Of a stretch of DNA of 64,000 bases, positions 62,168 to 64,000 are shown one piece after another. Under the pieces are notes generated by a model. It did no database searches. It had not been told where the DNA came from and saw only the letters and a list, made by a program, of their open reading frames with translations. A program made the translations under genes and the position numbers. This DNA comes from Monodelphis domestica (Eukaryota; Chordata; Mammalia; Didelphimorphia; Didelphidae): the NCBI RefSeq assembly GCF_027887165.1, contig NC_077228.1, forward strand, positions 210,961,635-211,025,634. The letters run 5' to 3'. Numbering within the stretch: position 1 is the stretch's first letter; every line of letters starts with the position of its first letter.

Positions 62168-62627
62168 CAGTGATGGCAAATCTTTTAGAGGTGGAGCTCC
62201 AGGCCCCAGCCCCCCTTGTCCCAGACAGGGGAGGGAAGAGGCAAGTGTGGAGGGGGGAGGATAGTGATCCATGCTTTACTCTCCTCCAGCTATGTGCCGT
62301 GCTGTGAGCTATGCTCCCTTTAAACCACTTCTCTCCAACCCTACCACAGGAATCACCTTCACCACAGAACCAACTGGCTGTCATCTGTGCCGCCCCCTCA
62401 TGTAGCATGTGAGCCTCTCCCTCTCCCCAGGGGAGGGAGGAAGTGCTCTCATAGACTGGGGGGAAGTGAGAGATGTCCTCAGTTGCATGGAGAAGGGGAG
62501 GGGAGCAGCTCTGCCCTGAGTCCCTCTGGCATTCTCTTCACCAACTCTGGTGGTGACTGCAGGTGTGCCTACAGAGAGGGTTCTGTATGCCCTTTTGGGC
62601 ACATGTGCCATAGGTTTGCCATCACAC
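62168..62627 (+). mobile_element. hAT-type DNA transposon (OC1/Charlie-like), non-autonomous
   Basis: Starts CAGTGATGGCAAATCTTTTA and ends GTGCCATAGGTTTGCCATCACac, an imperfect inverted terminal repeat. Flanking octamers ctgcaggg (62160-62167) and ctctaggg (62628-62635) agree at 6 of 8 positions. Length 460 bp, no transposase. The terminal sequence resembles the OposCharlie1 (OC1) family known from opossum; this assignment is from memory. Confidence 0.75.
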
Positions 62628-62635
62628 CTCTAGGG

Positions 62636-63110
62636 TAACTCCTCTATTTTGCTTTTAAGTCCCTTCACTTCCTGTCCCAACCTTTCCAACTTCATTTTAT
62701 ATTATTAGTCTTCCTTCTATACTCTATGGTCTGGCCAAACTGACTTCTCTCTGATATGTAGCATTTCATTTCCCATCTTTGTGTCTTTTCATTGGCCGTC
62801 CCCTAAGCTCAGAATATACTTCCTCCTCACCGCTACCCTGTAGAATCCAATGCAGTTCAAGCATGACTTTGAAGTTTTTCCTGATTACTCCCAATTGCTA
62901 ATGCCCACCCTCCTTCCCCAACTACCTTGTATTTATTTTGTATTTATTCTAGATATACTTATATATGCATATGTTGCTTCAACAAATAGAACATAAGCGC
63001 CTTCAGAGTAGAGATTGTTTTACTGTCTTTACTTGCATACCTAGCACCTAGAATAGTATCTGGCAAATACTAAGTATTTAATAAATGCATGTTTGATGGA
63101 CTGGTTGAAA
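62636..63110 (+). mobile_element. L2-like LINE, 3' part (continues from 61985)
   Basis: 'actcctctattttgcttttaagtcccttc', 'gtctggccaaactgac', 'gaatccaatgcagttcaagc', and the end 'gcacctagaatagtatctggc... taataaatgcatg' complete the L2 begun at 61400. Confidence 0.72.
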
Positions 63111-63169
63111 TAGATACTTCCCCACAGAACAGTCTTCACTAAATATTAATTGAACCATATTAAAAATCT

Positions 63170-63770
63170 ATGTATTGCCACTTTTCACTTTTAGTTCATT
63201 AATTTTTTTCTAGAAAGAAGGTTTGTGTACTTTTTATATTTTCATTTGTCAACAAAGTCTGATTTATTTGACTTGAATTTTATTATCTTTTAAGTGTTGT
63301 CTTTATTTACTTTGTAATGGTCTTCCCATGTTTCTCTGAATACTTTATCATTCTTCACAGTTAATTTTCCATTGCATTAATATACCATATTTCATTCCCA
63401 AAGTCATCATGCAAATAATTGTTTCTAACTTTTTGTTACTACAAATAATGCTGTAGTTAATATTACTTTTTACATTTGGGTCTTTTGTTGTTGCTACCAT
63501 TATGGACTACCTTGAGATAGAAACGATAGCAGGATCTCTGGGTCAGAAGGAATGAAAATACAGTTTTCCTGCATAATTTCAAGCCATTTTTCAAATAAGA
63601 TAGGTTATTTTATAGTCCTCCATAACTCAACCTTGAAATCTTCCATCTTTTCACATATTTGCCAATTTAATGGGTTATTGTTTTTAATTTGCATTTTTCT
63701 GATTCTTGGTGATGTTGAACAGTTAGTTTATGGATGGTTTGTGGCAGTTTGCATTTGTTCTAGTCCTAAA
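63170..63770 (-). mobile_element. Old L1 fragment
   Basis: Antisense order: 'cattgcattaatataccatatttcattccc', 'actacaaataatgctg', 'gatctctgggtcagaaggaatg', 'aatttgcatttttctgattcttgg'. Diverged. Confidence 0.68.
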
Positions 63771-64000
63771 CAACTAAGTTTAGCAGAATCACAATATTTG
63801 CTTGGAAAGAGCATCAGAGTCCATCTAGTCCATCCAGGCACAAGCCTGAATGAGAATCTACTTTACAACATACAGCATACACTTGTTCTTATGTGAAGGG
63901 GACCCCTTCTTTCTAGGATCATGAACTTTCTTTTCGTCCGCACTGCCCATTGGCTTGGCTGGAATGCTCCAAACAGAGAGACTTTGATTGGTTCCAGAGA

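Larger units (their letters stand above)
38443..64000 (+). other. UBE2O: UBE2O intron 1 (runs past window end)
   Basis: No sequence resembling the next UBE2O exon (LKLEDRSVVPRDVVRHM in human) was found to the window end, so intron 1 is at least 25.5 kb. It is filled with the mobile elements listed separately; 38.7-40.8 kb is the least repetitive part. Confidence 0.8.

Noticed and set aside
63780-63900. Segment with 'gagtccatctagtccatccagg' considered as a conserved element
   Set aside because: It resembles an old interspersed repeat and could not be assigned.

Overview
The window looks like marsupial nuclear DNA. It is AT-rich and carries dense marsupial-type tRNA-derived SINEs, RTE-tailed (MAR1-like) SINEs, many L1 fragments, and old L2, MIR and hAT copies. 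Two host genes are recognisable, both with introns and both close to their mammalian orthologues: AANAT (minus strand, 808-2359 coding) and the first exon of UBE2O (plus strand, 38101-38442). Human 17q25 also has these two genes as head-to-head neighbours, so the synteny supports both calls. Monodelphis or a related marsupial fits best from the style of the L1 3' ends and SINEs, but the species is not decided.

Layout. 1-807: 3' flank and 3' UTR of AANAT. 808-2359: three coding exons of AANAT predicting a 208-residue enzyme, with a GC-AG second intron. 2360-3240: its likely 5' UTR, including a candidate non-coding first exon. 3.3-37.7 kb: intergenic DNA that is mostly mobile elements. It includes an L1 interrupted by a class I (gammaretrovirus-like) endogenous retrovirus fossil (6295-12061), a second L1 directly behind it, a long GAAA microsatellite, a 2.0-kb antisense L1 with a perfect 14-bp target duplication, large GA and CT tracts, two copies of an unnamed ~0.5-kb repeat, nested SINE/L1 insertions, and an RTE reverse-transcriptase fragment. 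37.75-38.7 kb: GC-rich CpG-island promoter of UBE2O with a CRE-like element. 38.44-64 kb: UBE2O intron 1, which runs off the window. It holds old L1, L2 and MIR copies, a Tigger-type remnant, two hAT elements with recognisable 8-bp target duplications, and a young truncated L1 with a 16-bp target duplication.

Function. AANAT makes N-acetylserotonin, the rhythm-controlling step of melatonin synthesis. UBE2O is a large hybrid E2/E3 ubiquitin ligase. They are unrelated in pathway and share only the intergenic region. I found no operon-like arrangement, no CRISPR array and no convincing new multi-gene system. The most interesting items are the GC-AG intron and 5' structure of AANAT, a perfect inverted repeat ending in CRX/OTX-type sites upstream of it, the nested-insertion chronology, and hAT elements of a type with a history of horizontal transfer. 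Repeat boundaries were judged by eye and are good to roughly 10-50 bases unless a target duplication is stated.
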